Source: Clostridiales bacterium
GTDB lineage: Bacteria > Bacillota > Clostridia > Oscillospirales > CAG-272
DNA: 16,179 nucleotides
NCBI GenBank assembly: GCA_019415985.1
Contig: DXYE01000016.1
Span: forward strand, 18,481 to 34,659
Reading direction: 5' to 3'
The position numbers and the translations under genes are program-made. The notes under the pieces were generated by a model. The model was given only the letters and a program-made list of their open reading frames with translations, was not told the origin of the DNA and did not search any database. Position 1 is the first letter of the stretch. Every line of letters starts with the position of its first letter. Below are positions 13,844-16,179 of this stretch, piece after piece.

Positions 13844-13985
13844 GTTCTTTTGCTTCGCTTCCCGGTTTGAAAATCGGCGCTTCACTGTCGCTGACGCATG
13901 AAGACACAATGCCGAAAAGACGTGTTTAGGGAATGCGACGAATCATGCGGGCTGTTTCATGTCTCCTGTACGGATTTTACAAACT
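13844..13985. other. Short gene-free stretch with a small duplicated segment
   Basis: No gene is supported. Bases 13877-13896 match bases 8539-8558, inside the amidase gene, at 19 of 20 positions in the same orientation. Apart from that I see only unstructured sequence leading to the terminator at 13986. Confidence 0.4.
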
Positions 13986-14030
13986 AAAAAGGATGCTGCC
14001 AAATGATTCATTGGACAGCATCCTTTTTTT
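13986..14030. terminator. Bidirectional terminator between convergent genes
   Basis: AAAAAGGATGCTG (13986-13998) faces CAGCATCCTTTTTTT (14016-14030), with inner CCAA/TTGG pairs extending the stem past one bulged A. A-tract and T-tract flanks let it work on both strands, ending the plus-strand transcripts and the minus-strand alpha-galactosidase transcript, whose stop is at 14072. Confidence 0.88.
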
Positions 14031-14071
14031 GGCAATGTTTTTTAGCAGAACAACTTGAAAATGGACGGGCT

Positions 14072-16179
14072 CTATTTTGCAATGAAGTGGCGCATCACGG
14101 CAAACGATTCTTCCTCAGATGTCAGCTGCTCGATTCCGCTTCTGAGCTGTGCACCGGTGAATTCCTCTCCCGTATATCTGTCGACATATACCTTATCGAT
14201 ATCCGCACGGCAGAACTTCAGCTTCAAAATTTTCGGCTTTTCCCCGCTGTACTGGATAAAGGTGGACAAAATTTCCGTATTGTCTCCGTTGACAAAGTAA
14301 TAGGCGTATCTGTTTCGGTTGCCTTCTGAATAATGGAACTGGCGATACATTTCACCGAAAAGGATCAGGGGTTCAATCCGACGATATTCAGCTATTTGGG
14401 CTTTTATTGCCGTTTTTACCTGTTCTGAGGCGGTCAAAATGTTCAGCTCATAACCCAAGACTCCGCCGACGGCCACTTTAAAACGATAGTCCATTTCCTT
14501 CTCATTGTCGCAGCAGTTTCCGGGATTCGAAACATGACAGCTCATTACCGAGGCAGGGTAACAAATCGTTGACCCAAACTGAATTTTTCCGCGGTACTGG
14601 GGCCCTGTGTGGTCGCTGGCCCAAATTTGGGTGGAATAATACATCATCCCCAGATCATATCGGCCGCCCCCGCCGGAGCAGTTTTCTATCATAACGTTTG
14701 GAAATCTTTCTCTAAACCATCTGTAGAGCTCGTAAGAGCCCAGCATGAAACGGTGGGCGGTCTCCATTTGTCTTTCCGGCGGAAGGGCAGGAGAGCCAAC
14801 CTCGGCAAGATTGCGATTGAAATCCCATTTGATATAATCGATCTCAACCTGACCGAAGGTCCTTTCAAAACTGTTCTTGAGATAGGCGACAACGTCGGGA
14901 TTAGACATATCCAGTACAAGCTGATACCGCGACTGCGTGCTTTCTCGTCCGGCACATTGGAGCACCCATTCCGGATGGGCCCGATACAGGTCACTGTCGG
15001 GGTTCACCATTTCCGGCTCAATCCATATGCCGAACTTAATACCGGTTTTTTTGACACGTTTGACAAATGCGCCCAGACCATCGGGAAAACGGTCGCGGTT
15101 TTCATACCAATCGCCGAGACCAGCCTGGTCATTCACCCGGGATCCAAACCATCCGTCGTCCATGACGAGCATATCTACGTCATATTTGACCGCTTCTTTT
15201 GCAAAGTTGACGAGCACATCTTCGTTGATATCAAAATAACAGGCTTCCCATGTGTTGAGCACAACGGGCCGGACTGGAAAGATTTCAGGCGGGGAGATCC
15301 TTTCCCGTGTAAAGTTATGGAAATTTCGAGACATCTGTCCGATACCGTGATCGGAATAGGTCATCACCGCTTCCGGCGTGGTAAAGCTTTCATTTTCCTC
15401 CAGCCGCCAGCTGAAATTTTCCGAGCCTATACCTATCTGTACGCGGACAGACCCATCAGCCGAAGCTTCTGCCTCGGAAAGAAAATTACCGCTGTAAACG
15501 AAGTTGAAGCCATAGACATTTCCTTTTTCTTCGGAGGCCTTCTGATCGCAGATGGCAATAAAAGGATTGAAATTATGGCTGGATGCACCGCGGCGGCTGT
15601 AAACGCTCTGATTGCCCATATGAATCGGAACCCGTTGGTAATCGCGTTCCCAACAGTATCCGCCCGGCAGAGAGATCATGTCATGTCTAATGCCGGGAAT
15701 ATCCAACGAGAGGCTCATGCACTTTTCAAGAACTACCGTATCGGATGAAGTGTTTTTAATGATAAAATACCGGGATATCACATCGTAATTTTCAAATACG
15801 GTATAATAAAGCATAACCACACACCCGGTTACACTGTCAAACATCGTAATTTCAAGGGTTTCGGTATTTTCATCTGCGCGTGCAAAAGGGAGTCCGGGAA
15901 GCTCTTTACGGCCTTTGATGATAGAATAAGAGTCATAGAAAAATCTGGTGCAGCAGTCTCCGCCGGCTCCTTTAATTTTAAGGGCGGTACATCTGAAATC
16001 ACCGGCGCCGAACGTCGGCAGCTCTTGATAGGCCTCGTTTGGAGAGTATTCGGTCCCGTATTCCTCAAAGTACGGAGAAAACGCACGGTAGGACTGACTG
16101 TATTCTACCGGCGCTCCTCTTTTCTTTTTGCCGTAATAGGTATGAACAAGAAATTTGTCATGGATGACCTGCATAGCAT
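14072..16179 (-). CDS. GH36 alpha-galactosidase, 5' end outside the window
   Basis: The enzyme hydrolyses alpha-1,6-linked galactose from melibiose, raffinose and related plant oligosaccharides. About 700 residues are visible: an N-terminal beta-supersandwich domain (to about 300), a (beta/alpha)8 barrel with MDDGWFG, FGIWIEPEMV, the nucleophile Asp451 in IKWDFNR, ENCSGGGGRYDLGM, the acid/base Asp521 in WASDHTGP, and a C-terminal beta domain. Residue numbers count from the in-window ATG at 16174. That ATG is probably internal: the frame stays open to the edge (an Ala codon precedes it), and homologues have roughly 20-30 more residues before the YxMQV position. There is no signal peptide in view. 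The SDHTGPQYRGKIQ loop differs from the SDxTDAIERLKIQ I expect in the family. Confidence 0.93.
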   Translation of the reverse strand, partial: AMQVIHDKFLVHTYYGKKKRGAPVEYSQSYRAFSPYFEEYGTEYSPNEAYQELPTFGAGDFRCTALKIKGAGGDCCTRFFYDSYSIIKGRKELPGLPFARADENTETLEITMFDSVTGCVVMLYYTVFENYDVISRYFIIKNTSSDTVVLEKCMSLSLDIPGIRHDMISLPGGYCWERDYQRVPIHMGNQSVYSRRGASSHNFNPFIAICDQKASEEKGNVYGFNFVYSGNFLSEAEASADGSVRVQIGIGSENFSWRLEENESFTTPEAVMTYSDHGIGQMSRNFHNFTRERISPPEIFPVRPVVLNTWEACYFDINEDVLVNFAKEAVKYDVDMLVMDDGWFGSRVNDQAGLGDWYENRDRFPDGLGAFVKRVKKTGIKFGIWIEPEMVNPDSDLYRAHPEWVLQCAGRESTQSRYQLVLDMSNPDVVAYLKNSFERTFGQVEIDYIKWDFNRNLAEVGSPALPPERQMETAHRFMLGSYELYRWFRERFPNVMIENCSGGGGRYDLGMMYYSTQIWASDHTGPQYRGKIQFGSTICYPASVMSCHVSNPGNCCDNEKEMDYRFKVAVGGVLGYELNILTASEQVKTAIKAQIAEYRRIEPLILFGEMYRQFHYSEGNRNRYAYYFVNGDNTEILSTFIQYSGEKPKILKLKFCRADIDKVYVDRYTGEEFTGAQLRSGIEQLTSEEESFAVMRHFIAK

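Noticed and set aside
14609..15748. A 379-codon plus-strand open frame across the alpha-galactosidase gene
   Set aside because: It is antisense to a gene with complete GH36 catalytic motifs. It has no ribosome site and its translation has no recognisable pattern.
1..16179. CRISPR array, tRNA or rRNA genes, dif or att sites
   Set aside because: No regularly spaced repeats, no tRNA-like cloverleaf ends and no recognisable dif core or direct-repeat att pair were seen by eye. A dedicated search could still find a weak one.

Overview
The window looks like a chromosomal segment of a spore-forming, Gram-positive member of the Clostridia (Bacillota), probably a gut species. The support is a spoVAC sporulation gene, a CwlD-like amidase, a clostridial-type OmpR/HK two-component pair, purine-rich AGGAGG-type ribosome sites, several TTG starts, and remains of a Tn1549-type conjugative element. 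The genus cannot be fixed from the sequence alone.

Layout. (1) 1-746: the first codons of an off-window minus-strand gene with a strong promoter that carries two palindromes, then spoVAC on the plus strand. (2) About 750-3800: an accessory region that looks like the wreck of a conjugative element. It holds a decayed serine-recombinase C-terminus with a zinc-finger tail (minus), an intact Nim-like flavin-binding gene behind a promoter and a long leader hairpin, an intact six-TM GAP/Sap-like membrane protein gene, a frameshifted Tn1549-type sigma factor and its small HTH partner. (3) 3813-9738: a minus-strand housekeeping run, in transcription order a 5-TM membrane protein, a CwlD-like amidase, RadA, a YkuE/YaeI-like metallophosphoesterase, the manganese exporter MntP and a YbaK/EbsC deacylase. 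(4) 9739-10163: a divergent control region with a long open frame ahead of a XerC/D-type tyrosine recombinase. (5) 10164-13529: the recombinase, then an OmpR/PhoB-family regulator and an overlapping sensor kinase, with a PhoP-box-like direct repeat before the regulator. (6) 13586-13843: a GNAT acetyltransferase pseudogene. (7) 14072-16179: a GH36 alpha-galactosidase (minus), truncated by the window edge and separated from the plus-strand genes by a bidirectional terminator.

How the genes fit together. The core genes cover spore germination (SpoVAC), cell wall remodelling (amidase), DNA repair and recombination (RadA, Xer-type recombinase), metal balance (MntP), translation quality control (YbaK) and envelope sensing (two-component system). 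The accessory insert lies directly after spoVAC, where spoVAD and spoVAE would normally follow, and ends against the 3' end of the ybaK-like gene. Its two intact genes look like retained cargo. I see no clearly new multi-gene system. The most unusual signals are regulatory: the 19-bp hairpin in the nim leader, the promoter with two palindromes at 159-197, the structured leaders before mntP and ybaK, and the PhoP-like box before the response regulator.
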